Source of the DNA: Panonychus citri
Lineage: Eukaryota; Arthropoda; Arachnida; Trombidiformes; Tetranychidae
NCBI RefSeq assembly: GCF_014898815.1
Contig: NW_026515433.1
Coordinates: 84,501 to 148,500, forward strand
Direction of reading: 5' to 3'
DNA: 64,000 bases
Every line of letters begins with the position of its first letter. The first letter of the stretch is position 1. The notes below the pieces were generated by a model. It was given only the letters and a program-made list of their open reading frames with translations. It searched no databases and was not told where the DNA came from. A program made the position numbers and the translations under genes. Of this stretch, positions 48,859 to 63,442 are shown in pieces.

Positions 48859-49427
48859 AAGTTAACCTACAACTACTAATACACATTTTGTTTCTTTAAA
48901 TGTATCTCCTTATACTAAAGAAACACATTATAAATACATAAATATATAGTAATAATATATAAGAATAATTAAATTCAGTTCCAATCGAATCATGAATTTA
49001 TCAGTGTAAATTGTTTAACTTTTCATCATCCTCATCATCTTCTTACGTGATGAAATAAATAAACAACAATAAAACTTTCAAATCTTGTAACTTTTCTTGC
49101 TCGTGATTATTAATCATCTTAATCGTGTGTTAATCAACGTACTAAGTTTAAATAGATTTATTAAATTAATGTATTATTATTAATCGTCAATAATGTTTTG
49201 TTTCATTTGTTCAATTCCATTGATAAAATAACGTTATCATCTTCATCTCCAAATCATCATCACTCTTCATCAGAAACGACATTTAAAAAACGAGAGACAC
49301 AAAGTTTTTTATTCTTGTTTGTTCTTGTTACATGTTCCGTGTTAATCTTATTGTAATAATTTAATATTCATAACGCAACTTGATTTGATTGAGAAACGAA
49401 AAGTTTACAATCAAAAGTTAATCAACT

Positions 49428-52400
49428 ATGGATAACTATGAAACTTATGGATCAACTGTTGGTAACTCTTATGAATCTCATGGTTACATGCAAAATCTTG
49501 ATGGTTATCAACAACATGTTAAATACTCTAATTACCGGGATTACCAAATTAATCCATCAATGGCTTTATGGGATATGATTAAAGCCCCTTCTTTATCAAT
49601 CTATTTACCAGTAAGTAATGAGATGAGTTGCTTACCTTTCGTTGGACTTGTTGTCTCAACGAAGGACCTGAAAGTCTGTTTCCTTTTCCGCTTTTACAAT
49701 CTTTCAACCCTTCGATGACCTTGTCATCTTCCCTTTATCACTGGTTAACTTTGCATGTATTTCGTTTGAATGAAAACAGTTACTTTCCATTTGGAGGCTT
49801 GATACGTGACACTTAGTCCTTTAGTCTTTTAACCCTCTGACCCTTTTAAATTGATTCTTAAACGGTTATTTTATTGTCATAATTTAAGATGTTTACAAAT
49901 GTGACAAATGGTAACGGTATCGCTTTAAGATCGGCACATATCCGTTGATACCTTTTACTATTTGGATCGTCACTGTCCTTTCATCAACAAGTTACAATTG
50001 TTATTAATAGAATGTAGAATAACCTTTAACCTGGTTAACCTCAATTTCTTACTCATCTCTCTCTTTCTTTCTCTCTCACTAAGCACTTAGGTGTTAAAGT
50101 GATGATAACACAGGATGAAGAAGATACCAAAGTTTTGAGGTCAACTCATTGGCATTATAACTGTGGTATCTTGATCCTTTTCCTTTCATCTCATTGATCA
50201 TTTTGCATGAATGAAATGTTACTTTTTAAACGATTCTCTTTATCCTTTACCTGTTTTTTTCTAAACCCAAGGGTTTGTATCTTTTTGTGTGATGATTTGT
50301 CTTCTTCTCTCTTCCGTTGTCTTGGTCCATCTTCGCAATCATCATGTTTCCCAGGCTTGAATGAAATCTCTCTTTGATTTATTGTGATAACAATAAGAAG
50401 AAGATCTTTCAACTTTAAGCTTTTTTCGTCTTCCATTCATTTGCTTTCGTTTTTTCAACCATCGAATTTATTTATTTGGCCTGATTTTCATTCAATTGTA
50501 ACATTTTGTTTACTTTTACCGTTAATCTTCATCTTAATTGAGAAATAGAGAAAACGTATTAATGTCTAGTGATGATTAGACAATTAAATTTTTGACTCAA
50601 CTCCTCTTATCTTCACCTTAGTCTGCAAATTGTTGAAAATTACGCAAATCAAATTCATTTAAATTATAATGATTAACTGATTGTGTTCTGATTGGCGATT
50701 AACTTAGAAAAGTTGGTTAAACTTAATCTAATTATGATTAGATTATTACCTGGATAATTACAATTTCCTGTTCACCTTAATTCTCTAAATAATTGAGATT
50801 CTTTTGTCTCAATTAATTACATTATCTAATCACTTGGGACATATTTTCAAAAAATTAAAACTATTTACTTGATTAGCGTTACCAAAACAATCAACAAACA
50901 CCAATCAGAAATTATGTTAGTCTATGAAAAGATTAACATGTTAAGTAACTTTATTTAACGATACATTTAATTTTTAATTAATCGTTATTGTTATTCAATT
51001 AAATTACAATCAGGTGATGTATCAGGATACTAAAAGGTTAATAAGCTGGAAAGATAATTTCTAAGATCTCAACTGAATAAGTCGATTTCAATTGGAATCA
51101 TCTTGATGAAGCCTATAGGAAGATGAGCTTTTTTTAAAGATGATAAATGATAGTAAACAAATCATCAGGAGAGAGAGAGAGAGAGAGAGAGAGATGATGA
51201 TGATGATGAGAAAAGAGGAAGGTGTAAATAGAGAGATAAAGATAAATCTTCTTAGTTTCATGCATCGATGAGATTCCGATATTCAGAAGAAAAAATTTAC
51301 TTTTCGAAAGAAGTTGCAAAAAAGTCAAATAAACAATTAGTTAATCATTTGAGTTACTCGTTAATTTTGGTTCACTAATGCGATCAGTAAATCACTTGGA
51401 GTTTTGATTAAAAGAGTAAATATAAAAACATTTCGTAAAACTATTCTACTCTCATTAAGTCTAATCTTCTCTAACGATATTGAAGCAACGAACTCGCAAG
51501 CTAATAATTGACGAGAATCCTCACCATGTTTGACCAACGTCCATTCATAATCTTTAAATTGGTGATCCGTATATTTGGAAAGGGTAAAAAAGTGATTAAT
51601 TTCAATTCTGTTTCTGTCATAATCTGATGTTATGTTATTATTATTGGATAAATAGTGTTGATCATGAACGATTAACGATGTTAATCTGTCGACATCTTTT
51701 CGACATGTCGCCTCATCGTCATCTTTGATCATCATGATCAAAGGTTAAATTCACACAGATATTACTGAATTCAAGGTTAATTTGGTTTAATCGGTTACTG
51801 GCTTTGCAATATCAACTGTTATTGATGTTTCATGATATATCCTGTTCGTTGACATTTTCTTATTGATTTTATTGATATAATTAACATGTTAACTGTTGAT
51901 TTTATTCATCGCACATGGATAATATTAATAATAACAGTTACAATGAACTTATTAAATTTTTATTTTTACCCTGATTTGGTTATTGAATAATTGAAAATCA
52001 ATATCAATTGAATCAACAAGCTTTTCGATTGGTCATTAAACTGACCAAATTCAAAAATAATCAGTTTTGTTGAATATGAAAAAACGAGATGTGAAAACGT
52101 TGGATTAACATTAACCTTTATTTTGCCAAGATTTTTAATCAAAAGCAATTTATTAATTGTAAAGATTTGAGGATTAGTGTGACAGTTGTTTACTGTAATA
52201 CAAGTATTTAACTAATTGGGATTGTCTAATCAACAATTTAAATTGCCTTTAAGCAATTAATCACATTCACTAATCAATCTCATATCCTTAGTTGTCCTTA
52301 TATTTCAAATGCTTTAACCGGTTAGTCTGATTATGCTAAATGTTGTAAATTAATTAATATAATTAGCATTAAATTAGATGGTAATTAACCAAAATTAACT

Positions 52401-55400
52401 GTTTTAACAATTTACCAGATTCAGTGATGAGATTATCTGAAAACTTTATTTAATAGGCTCATGATTAAAACAATTTTAATCATTTTAATGCTTAATTGTA
52501 TCAAGTGGTTAATATTTTTTGTCTAACAATTTAAATTCAATATAAATTCAGTTGCGATTAATTTGTTGTCTTTTATTCAGTCCTAACAAAAAATCTGAAG
52601 CTTTGTCTTTGCTTATGATTCAATTTAATTGTTACTAATTCAATTGTTTACCTTTTTAAATCAATGTTACCATGAAGTTAACCTTGAGGTGAATTGTTTC
52701 ACAGTTGAATTTAATTTCTCATTGTTAGTGATTAATAACCTTGAGGATTAACCCGAAATCAGGACCAGTGATTAGATTATAAAATTAACAATTTACTAAA
52801 CACTTTAATCATCCTAATTTGTAAACTTTAATCAATCTGATGCTAATCATTTGAAATCTTTTTCACTCTTACAGAAGCAAATGAACTCACAGGAAAATCA
52901 ACATAATTCAATTAATAAAGGTAAGAACCAATTTCTTAACTTAAATCTAAATTTACTCTGATTTGATTAACAAATGATGATCATCAAGAAAAATTGAATT
53001 CGATCAGCAACTGATTGTTGTGTTTATGGTTAAATACAAAATAACCGAACTGATTATTGAAAATTAAGAAGAAGAAGATAACGAACATAAAAATGAACGA
53101 ACAATCAAAAGTTAATTGTCACAATCAGTTGACGTTAATGAAATAACGACAAAGGCTTTCTCTTTCTTCTTGATTGTCTCAAATCAAAATGGAAACAATC
53201 AAAATGAACTTTTTTTTAATAAGCTAAATATAAATACTGTTGAGCTTCAATGAACTTTTCCTCCTTATAACTGAATAACTTTTGTGTTTTCATGTTTATT
53301 ATGATTTGATTGTTGTTATATTTGTTTACCAACAATTGAATCAACCAATTATCAGAATAAACTGGTGATGAATTAAGGATCACTTTTAATCATTTTGGCA
53401 GCAAATTTACTTTCTCACACCTTTGAAGATGATGATCATGATGAGAAGAAGAAAATAAGGATACAATTTCTCATCTTCTCTCTCTCTCTCTCTTTCATTC
53501 TGTTTTCATCCACATCCTCATCGTATCTTCATCATGTTAAGCCAAGTGAATTGACCTTCTAACATCGTTTCCATTATCATCTCCATTTGAATTGTTGTTT
53601 AATAGTAAAAAACGATTCCAATGATTCTGTTGTTTGATTGTTGATTGTTGTTAACACTTTCACTGTTGATTCAGTGATAATAACATGTATGATTGTTGAT
53701 CACAATTTTAATCAACTTTCTGACAATTGACATACATTGCTTATCATTATTATCAACGTTTTAATCATGAGAATCAAATTTTCATTAAGTTTATTATATT
53801 TCCCATTTACTCATTTCTATATTTTTTCATTCAACATTTTTTATACTCTGATGCAACTTGGTCATGGTTAATTGTATTGATAACTTTTCATTAGATTTAA
53901 TTGATCTTGTTAATTGAGTTGTTGATTTTCTTTGCTAATTAACTGTCTTATCCTTTATAACATTGATTCCATTTACAGCTAATTATCAACTAATCAACAT
54001 GAAAAGCTAATTCAACTAACTAATAAATAATTGATTATGATTCTCTCATTAATAGTTGGGTGTTTTTAGCTTGATTACCAATTGATTAACTGGCTACAGA
54101 AAATTTAATCAATTTATAAGAAGCCTCTTCTCGTTGTCGCATTTAATTTATTAAATAAATTTAATCGACACCATTCAGATTAGATTTAATTATTTGGTTG
54201 TAAGATTGATTTGATTAACAGATTACAGTCTAATACGGAATCGTAATCTTAAATCAACTATCAGGATACAAAAGTTTCAACGTTCATTTGATTACCTAGA
54301 AAAATTAGTTGCCTTAAATGTAATTTAAATGATGATTAACTTGAATGATACTAATCATTGATAAGGTTACAACTATTAAAAGCTTAACCAGTTAAACTGT
54401 TTTAAGGTAAATATAATAATCATAAAAATGATAATCATTTTAATCATGATGGTTAATTGTATTACGAGGTGTAGCCACCTAGAAATATCCAGCTAATGGT
54501 AATGTAATGATAGTAAATGGTGTTGATAGCGAAATGCAATTGAGTTGTAAAGTGGAGACTAGATCGTTGTTATCATTGGGACAATTTCATTCATTAACAA
54601 TCATCTAAACTCTGTTAACCATATCCACACTTAATTTGATTCTTTTTAGGTGATTTAAGGCGAATCATTATCTCGCCTTGGGTGTAAAGTAGGAGGTATT
54701 CACCTGACGCCTTTTTCATTAGGTTTCAACTTCTACAAACTAAATTAAATAAATTGCTTTTTAAACGATGAACTGAACCAGGTAAGATGGAGATAAATAT
54801 AATAATGTCATCTTGCAATTCTTGTCTTCATTTTTACCTCAGTTTTTTATGTTCACTTATGATTATCATCGTAATAGTTGCAATAGTTGAGTTTCTCCCG
54901 TTGATCCACAAGGTTGTTTATAAGAAGCGGTATTAATGTAAAGATGATAATCATCACTTCTCATCGTCAGCTCACTTTCACTTAATGATAATGATCTTCA
55001 ATATGATCTAAAGTAAAAGAGGGAGATTAGTTAATTTACTTAGATGATGAAGATGAGGCACTAAAAAGGTTTAACCACGAGAACTGAGAGGAAAGGACAA
55101 CGTCAAGTTGTCGACTATTGTTACCATAAACTGGCGCTTTATAGGAGATTCTTGAGATTATCTGGAAGAGATGAAGATGAATCACAAAAGATTCTTAAAC
55201 CTGTTATTACTTTTCCGTCATGGATCGTGTATTTTACCGAATCTGCCTCTTTTCCATTCTCTTCTCCATCTTCCCTACGAACACCATATTATTCAGTATC
55301 TCCATCTCTCCCACACCGTTAATATCTGGTCTCTTTAATGATCTGCTCTCTCTCTCTCTCTCTCTCTCTCTATTCCTCATCTTCATGATAATCATCTCTG

Positions 55401-58400
55401 TTTGTCTAATATTACTTTTCTCTTTCTTTTCTCTCTTTCCTGTCATCAGGCTTTTGGACTTTTCTCTTCTTTTCACCTTGGACTTTCTCAATTTTTCTTT
55501 CTTTCCTTTTCCATCTACTCCTCCTTAAAGGAAGTAGAATTGACATCATAAAGGTTACGCTGTTAGAACCTTTTGCTTCAATGATTTCAGATCAACTTTT
55601 CATCTTTCGCCTTCTCTTCAACTCCATCCTCTTCTTTCGTCTTCTCTACTCTTTTGTAGTTTCGCTCTTGATTGAACTTTCCCTGGACGCTTCTTGTGGG
55701 TCGAAAAAAATCTCAGATCACCACTAAGTCCTAGAAACCGAATTAAACTTTTTGCTGTTTAGTTTGTAAATTTGTTAATCAACTAGTCTACTAATTTACT
55801 TGGTCTTCATTCATTTTGATTTTTGGCACTGAGCCCAATAAGTTGATTGAATTTAGAAACTTGTTGATTGTTTGTTTCACTACGATTATTAATCGTTTGT
55901 TTACTTGATTAGTTTCTCTTAATTACTTGTGAGTATTTCTCTTGCCAGTATCATTCATTTGATTATCTTTATCCTCCTTGTGTCTGAATATCTGCAAATC
56001 TTTAATCCTCTTTGAAACTTGTTGGTTTTTGGTTCATCTTTGAATCTTGAAATGAGAAATTGAGAATAAAACTAGTATTAGTGATGATAATTTGTCATGA
56101 TTACTTAGGTTTACAATGTCAGAATTGGAATAGTTTTATGTCTTGACACTAATGTCAACTTTTTATCATAAAATTGTATTTTTCTTCTTCATGAACTATT
56201 TTCTTACATTCATTTGCGATATGATTGAGTTCTCATTGTAAATTAATGGGAAACGAATCGCTATAAACTTTGTACTAAATTATAATTGAGTTGCACTGAA
56301 CAATCATGAAACTGTCCAAGGGTCAGTCTAATTTGTTGGGTTGAATACTTATTGTGCCTTGAGGTGAATATGACACACACTCTGAAAGATTTCACTCAAT
56401 CATATAAACATCTCAATTCTCATTTATATAAATATTCATTATTAATATTCCAACAGAAAACATTCAACTTGAAAAGTAATTTGACAAAATTATCATTAAG
56501 ATAATCATCGTCATGAATAAAACTCACTATCATCATGTAGCATTTACATTGTCATTTGAATTCTTAGCATGATGTTGATTTGAATTGAAGGCTTAGTTTC
56601 GTTGCTATTGTTTTGTTTTCTCATCGTCTATCTCAGTGTGGTGTTGGTGTTGTAAAAATGTTTCCAAATAAATATTGAAATGATGAAAACTGGTAAATTC
56701 TATCGGTCCATCTCTGAGTGAGCACAGTGTTGATTTCTTGTTAGAGATTAAATTACATGAGTACGAATGTGGTTACCTGTTGATGAGAAAGGGAGAGAAA
56801 AGTAAAATTAGAAGATGGGGATAAATTGAGAAAATTGAATCAAGAAAATCAAGGAAATGATCAACTGGTTTAGGCTCAAGTTTATTAAATAAGTTGTTCA
56901 ATTCAACTTGATTTATGATCATTTCCTTGATTATCACTCTCTTTTTAAGCTTTGAGGTGTGGTTGGGATGATGATCAACAGAATTATCATCATCATTAGT
57001 TAATTGAAATCCTTTCAAGGTTGATATCAGAATGTGAGTGAGCCCTTTGGCCTCTTCCTCATGTTGACAAAAGTTAATAATTTGATTTTTCAATCAAAAT
57101 TGTTAATCACAATTATGATCCAACTATTAGGAGTTAATAAGTTATCTTTTGGTGATATAACTGACAGAACTAAATCAGCAGCCATCGACAACATGATAAC
57201 CTTGATTGGAATAAATTGATTATAATCAAGTTGGACTGATTAATGTTCTCAAACAAACTTGGTTTAATTTGACTTTTTCTGATCAATTTTCATGATAGTG
57301 CTAATCACTATGTCGGAAACTTTTCATACAAATATACAAATCATCACATGAACTACCAGAATATGACTTATTAATTATCATGAAAACTTGATAATGTTTC
57401 TTATTAATCTGTTGATTGTTTACCTTTTCATTCATCATAAAAGTATTTCTATTTCTATCGTTGTTCATGTTATTTCATCAGCACGAGTTTCATGCAATCA
57501 AAGTGTGAATTTAAATCACTTGATGTTCAATGGAAATGATAATTGTTACTTAATTGTAATTTCTAATCAAATAAAAAGGTAATGGGAAAAGGAAAGAAAA
57601 TGATCTCTTTACAGAGTAACCGGTTTAACTACTAAATGATTAGTTGATAATCAAACTTAATCATAACGTTTGAATCAATTTCCCTCTTTTCAATTGAACA
57701 AAATGAATTGACGATAAAATTTTGGTTCATTCCTGAATAGAAATGAGTTACTTGTATAGTCTTTCACTGGCCATGCCTTCATGAGATTAATTGTCTTGTT
57801 GATGGTCACTCATTATGATTGATCGTTGACAGTGGTGATTATGACTTGTGGTCAACCTGATTGTCCTTTTCCCTGACAGGTATATCAAACAGTAAGACCA
57901 ACACAGTTTGAGTTAATCTTAATGATGTAATAACTACCTTGAAAAAAGATGTGAGAAGATCCTGTTGAGGGTGAGAGAGAAGATCTCGTTCTTGGTGAGT
58001 ACTGATGATAACCTTGGAACGACTCAGTCGCCTGAATGAGTGAATTCATAGAAGATTCTTGCTCATGAGCAGCAAATTAACAGAACTGAAGAAGATAATG
58101 AAGAGATAAAACAAGCAAGTATGAAGAGAAAAGATGTAACAAGTTTCGATATAAATGGTTGATACCGAAGCAAAAGAGAGAAAGAAGAATTTTTGCTCAT
58201 TAAGACTTGATCATATTCTCATTCATGAGGATCTTCAATTTGTTCGTTTAAAAATTAGTTGATTATAATTCCAATTGGTAACATCATCAAGGCGATCCAG
58301 CTGACTGTGAATGAGAAAATCAAAGATTAGTACAAATTTTTTCTGTAATAAAAGGCAACTCACTTTAGACTTAAGTCCGAATCATTTATCACCGTGTTAG

Positions 58401-61217
58401 TTTGTTCTTAATAATGTAAACTGATTGGACTTGATTATCGATAATTAACATGATAATCAATCGGATATTTTAATATCGCGTGAATACTTGGGTTGAGATG
58501 ATTTTCCTCTTCCTCCTCATTGAAAATTAATCACGAGCCTCACCAGTTATCTCACATTTAAGATCAATATTTCTCCGCGTGTGGAAAACTTGTCGATATA
58601 ATCACTTTCTCATGATGATATCCATTCATCGATAATCATCACGCAATCAATTTCATTTTTTTTTCTTCATCACAATGTCCATTAAATACTTAGAAATGAT
58701 TTTCTTTCCAATGGTCACTTATGTTCTCAATAATTTGGTTATTGATGAGAAATTCACAAGAAAATTTTCAGGATGATCAACAGAAAAAATGATTATCCTG
58801 CGAAGATAGAAAAGTAAACACAATTAATTGATGAACATGATGAATCAATGTAATGGAAAAAAAAACACAGACAATTGAAAGAGGAATAAACAAAAAAGTA
58901 AACAGAAAACTGATTATCCTCAACAGAAAAAATTCTTTGAAATCTGAATTCGAATGAAAATGAGAATAAAAAAGGTTCGACTTTTTTGAACAAAATGGAT
59001 CATCAAGAGATGATGAAAAAAGCTAATGAAATATCATGTAAACTATGAAAGAGAAAAAGAGAGAGAAAAGACAACAGTCAATTCGAGAATAATGAAGATG
59101 AAGATGAGGACGAAGAAGAGAAGTGAAAGTTGCCCGAAAGAGTAGAAAACAATCAATATCTTGATTCGTTTTAACCCTTTTCTCTCTTTTCTCTCTCTTC
59201 TCTTCTCTTCCTCCCTCTAATTCCCTTATTTTCCTTCATCTTTTTTTATCAAACTCTTTTTATTTTATAAAATCGACGCAATCTCATGGGCTCATGTTCC
59301 CCTTTCTTCACCTCTGATTGGCTGATTTGCATAGATTCGAATTGTATTTACTTTCCCCTCTTCTTAATTTGATCAATTTAGCCTTTAATTTCTTGTAAGG
59401 CTCTTTCTTTTCTCTCTATCCCTCTCTATCCCTCTCTCTTCATCTCTTTGTCTTTCTTTCATCCTCATCCTCATCCTCATCCACCTCCTCCCTAAAAAAC
59501 TTGACTCCTTACCCTTGAATTGAACACTAAGCCTTGTAATCCAATTCCAACAGTCAGTGATAAAAAATGTTTCATTTTTTGCTTTACTAATTTTCACCTT
59601 GATAACTGTGATTGTAGTGGAAAAGCATCACCATTGTCATCATCTTACCTGCGTTGAAAATGCGATAGAAAATATTAGAAACAAAAATAAGTCTAATAAG
59701 TGATTCCAAGTGTAGTTCATTTCTCCCTGAGTTTCAGTTCTGTTCTCATTCAAATGGACTGATCAACATTCAACCAACAATAACAACAATCAATTCCAAT
59801 TCAACTCTTTTGTTTCGAGTTAATATTCACTCTGTGTGTTCACCTTGTGTTTATGCGCAATCATCTTATCAGGATAATTATACTCAGAATAATGATGAGT
59901 ATATTGAGAAATGCTGAGAAATAACTGTTACAATGATTCATTCATCAATTGCTCATCTCCTCCTCCTCCTGCACTCATAACGACGACCATCATTAATATC
60001 ATTCGAATATCAGAATAGAAAACATCTGATACTAAATATATTCGATATCCGCCATCTTATGGTAAGTCGAGTTTTTTTCGAGAGGAAAAAAGGGTTTGGC
60101 TCAATACTTTTTTTGCAACTTTTTTTCTATTCCATGAAAGGGTTAGCACAACAAGAACATATGATGCGATTTCACATCATATCAAAAAGGATGAAGAGAA
60201 AAGAACCACAAAAAAAAACAGAAGAAGAAGAAAAAGTGAAGAAAAAAAGGTTTAAGGATATTGTCGATGCTTTTGTGTCTCAATATGTCTGTAGCCCAAT
60301 GCCCCAGGTATCAAAGTACCGTTGCATCTAATTGAATGTAATGATTCAATCTATTAAATTGCGACGTGTTTAGATTACATTAGAAGTGCGTGGAAGGGTT
60401 AAACTGATCGCCCAATAATCGGGATATACCTTGAATTGCACTTTTCTTATACTTTACTTCCTCTTTTCATCATCATCCTTTCATCTCTCTTTTCATCCTT
60501 TCTCTTCATCTTTTCCTTTCTTAGCTTTTTCTTGTTTCCTTCTTATCTTCCTCTTCATTGTATTACATCATTTCAATGTCTCTCCCCTTATGTTACATTT
60601 GATTGTCAAGGGCAAGGGCAAACAGCTCACTCAAAGCATCTTCATCTTTATCTTCATCTTCATCTTCATTTCAACCCTTTAACCCAACCCTTAACTCTCC
60701 CCATCGATTTTGATTATGTTACAAAAAAGGAACAAGAGATTCGATTGAATTCCTCTCATCCGTTTCCTTCACTTTCTCCGTTAATTTATAACGTAACCTT
60801 ATGTTCCTTGTTTCATCTTATTCAATTTCCAATCATTTTCATCTTCTTTAAGCTTTCGATTCATCCACTTGCTTTTCTCTCTCTCGATTTTCCTCCATTT
60901 TTGTTTTCATCTTCTCATTTTTACTCTTTCATTTGTTTGCTGCTTTTTTGTAATAATATTTTCTTTTCATGTTAATTGCCTTCGGCTGATTAATTTCGAC
61001 TCACAGAGTTTTCAGGTTTTCCTATTTCTTTTGGGCGAATAAAAAACGAGCTCCAAAATTCATGTATCCATAGTTTCAATTCTCACTTTTGTTCCTTTTC
61101 ATCTTCATCCTCATCGTTTCTTCCTCCATCTTTTTCATCTTTTACTCTTTTTCATAAAAAACATCTCATTCTTTTACACAATTCTCTTAGTTTTCATTTA
61201 CTTTTTCTTTCTCTTCA

Positions 61218-61260
<43 letters not shown>

Positions 61261-63442
61261 CTTCCACTAATTTCCTTCATCTTCTCTCTCTCTTTCCACT
61301 AACCTATAGAAAAGCTCAATTCTTGAGTAGAGGAGGAGCTTAAGTCTATTTAATTTTGAGGTCCAACAAAAATGGTTGAGAGAAAGAGAGAAGAAGAAGA
61401 AAAGGAAGAAAAGGAAAGAGAGAGAAAGATGGAGATAGGAAAGAAAAGGGATACAAAGAAACAAAGAAAATTGATTATCATTTTTTTCCTGTTACTTTTT
61501 ATTCCAATTTCGAGTTGCAAAAAAAGGTTTAACTTTTTCCAAACAATCTCATTAGTAATTATATTCTAAGAATCGTGATGCTCATCGTGCTTTCATCATT
61601 GTCATCATCCTTTGTTTTCTTCTAGATGTTTTCTTCCTAATCATCATCATTATCATCTTCAATTATTCCATTTTTTATTCTATTGTTCCAACATTCGCTA
61701 ACTAACAATCAACATTTACTAAGCGACTAATCAGCGATACGAAATCTTCGGTCCAATAGTGAAATTGATTAACATCAAACCATTTTGAGATAATAATCGA
61801 CTCATTAAGTTTCTGTTGAGATGAGATTGATATCTCATCATGGATTTTGGGACTTTTAGTGTTGCGAGAGAAATTTTCAGTCCCTTTGCCTCTTTTATTT
61901 CCTGTCAAAATCATCAAATTCAGTGATTATCTTTCGAAAAGCAATAAGCTCAATAGTAATTAAGACTCGAATAATAATTAAACCAAAACTTGTGGATCCT
62001 CACCAATCGTGTTGAATAATATCATCATTATTATTAGAATCGCCATCATCTGCTCGATTAGTTGATTTCCTGTTGGGTCAGTGATGGTAAACAACTGATC
62101 GTAACATTTGATTGCTCGCTATTCGAGTCTCAAGTATTGATTTGAATTGGATTTTACTTTGAATGCTTCATGACATGATGATGGACTTTATGAAAGATGG
62201 CTCTCTGAGTGTGTCTCACGAACCTGATTCATCAATCAGTTTATTTGGTTCAATTGGTTTACCAGTTCCGTCTACAAGTCATTCCTCAACCAATCACCTT
62301 TGTTCAGTTAACAACAACACAAACAACAGTAGTAATGTCAATGGTAATAATTCAACTGTAAATGGGTCTTCCAATAACAGTGGTCATAACGGTCATCATA
62401 ATAGTAGTAATAATCACCATCACCATCCACACGACAATGGATTGAACCATAACAGGTTTGCTGGGTCAATCAATTCAAATCTATCAACATCATTAATTAA
62501 TAGTAACAATCAATCAACGGTCCACTCAAATACTAATAATGCCAATCATTCCAGTGCAACAGCTACTCCTGTGATATCGTTGTTCAAATTGAAAAACTTT
62601 CTTCATCAACCCAAATTTAAATCACTGGGCAATAGTAATGATGGTAAGAAGGTGATTTCAATTGATTTCTTGTGAGAAAACACCAATTCAAAGGCTGTTG
62701 AGGATAGAAAACGAAAAATCAATCGAACTGTCATGAGAAATGAATGAATCGTTAAAGAGAGTTCAAGGAAAAGAATATGAAATTTGAGTGAAGAAATACA
62801 ATTAAGTTGTCGATTGAATTGTGATTAAAGGCAAATGTTCAATTTCCTTTGGAATTGTTTCGTTCGATAGATCGAATAAGAGACTCGATCTATCGAAGAT
62901 TCTATCTAATCACATGTTATGCAATCGTTTTGGTCTCATGAAACTCTGTTCATTTCAAGAGATTCATCAATGTTTTCATCTTCTTCTTAATGTTCGGTTA
63001 ATTGTTGTGTCAAGTTGTTCTTTTTACTTTCTTTTGTTCTATCGATCGGTTTTTTTCTTTTCGCTTGTTGATCATCAAATCAGTGAAAACTATCGAATCA
63101 ATTGAATTACAATTTATATTATCTCTTCTTACATTTTCCCAACAATGATTATCTCTTTATTCACCTTTTACCGCTCTTTTTTGCCTCGATTCTTAAGATT
63201 ACCAAACTTATTCAGGCCCCAACAGTGTGGAGGAAAGTCGATCGGGTTCCAGTGGACTGGACACATCGCCCACAATTCACCATAGTCTATACAGTAACCG
63301 GAGTGCAGCGAATTCGAGTCCATCATCTGCTCCCCCTCACCAATCTGTCCTGGTCGTTCCTCAGCCGGTCAAAACCTCTATGCCCAACAATCCAACAACC
63401 AACGGTACAGGTCGGAAGTATCAGTGCAAAATGTGTCCTCAG
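49428..63442 (+). CDS. C2H2 zinc-finger transcription factor, 5' part (rotund/squeeze/LIN-29-like?)
   Basis: Proposed exons 49428-49610, 52875-52920 and 63216-63442 join in frame with GT-AG sites; the gene continues past the window. The first exon encodes 61 residues, Tyr/Gln/Asn-rich ('MDNYETYGSTVGNSYES'). The last encodes a Ser/Pro-rich stretch and then 'GRKYQCKMCPQ', where C-x2-C opens the first C2H2 finger and the intron cuts it. That sequence is very like the first finger of the rotund/squeeze/LIN-29 (ZNF362/384) family as I remember it. These are Kruppel-type regulators of limb, neuron or larval-stage identity. The small middle exon rests on splice sites and phase only. An alternative first exon lies at 62163. 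Without the remaining fingers the family call is provisional. Confidence 0.55.
51169..51194. repeat. (GA)13 microsatellite
   Basis: The only long run in the large introns with purines on the + strand; followed by a GAT run. Confidence 0.9.
52921..62162 (+). other. Large intron of the zinc-finger gene
   Basis: About 9.2 kb up to the alternative first exon. AT-rich with CT microsatellites (55346-55370; about 61229-61257), CTT/ATC-rich stretches on the + strand and one 17-bp hairpin near 56847. Open frames here are short and repeat-driven; none is supported as a gene. Confidence 0.5.
56847..56932. repeat. 17-bp inverted repeat with nested inner pairing
   Basis: 'aatcaaggaaatgatca' (56847-56863) pairs perfectly with 56916-56932. 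Inside, a further 7-bp pairing (tcaagtt/aacttga) shortens the loop, giving an 86-base hairpin with an uneven bulge. It is not simple sequence. Confidence 0.55.
62163..62643 (+). CDS. Alternative first coding exon of the zinc-finger gene
   Basis: Starts at ATG with a TGA immediately before it in frame, so it is a translation start rather than an internal exon. It reads 'MLHDMMMDFMKDGSLSVS' and then a long Asn/Ser/His-rich low-complexity region ('HHHHPHDNGLNHN'). It ends AGT AAT GAT G|gtaaga in phase 1, the phase needed by the exon at 63216. The 52875-52920 exon also ends in phase 1, so both can splice to the same zinc-finger exon. About 160 residues. Low-complexity trans-activation-like N-termini are common in this factor class. 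Confidence 0.7.

Larger units (their letters stand above)
48213..49427. other. Intergenic between USP48 and zinc-finger gene
   Basis: 1.2 kb with the USP48 3' UTR, pyrimidine-rich repeats (CT runs near 48777-48802) and two perfect hairpins (listed separately). It probably includes the promoter and 5' UTR of the first exon at 49428. No other gene seen. Confidence 0.45.

Noticed and set aside
51361..51741. 126-aa minus-strand frame inside the zinc-finger gene intron
   Set aside because: Not low complexity, but a frame of this length is near what chance allows in 128 kb of two-strand AT-rich DNA. No domain, splice partner or start context supports it.
54640..54720. GC-richer patch resembling a tRNA or small structured RNA
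   Set aside because: No B-box (GGTTCGANNCC-like) and no cloverleaf can be drawn.
56773..57093. 106-aa minus-strand frame
   Set aside because: Runs through the 17-bp hairpin and simple Asp/Asn codon runs; no recognisable feature.
60059..60331. 90-aa Lys/Glu-rich frame
   Set aside because: Driven by an A/G-rich tract; no homology recognised and no splice context.
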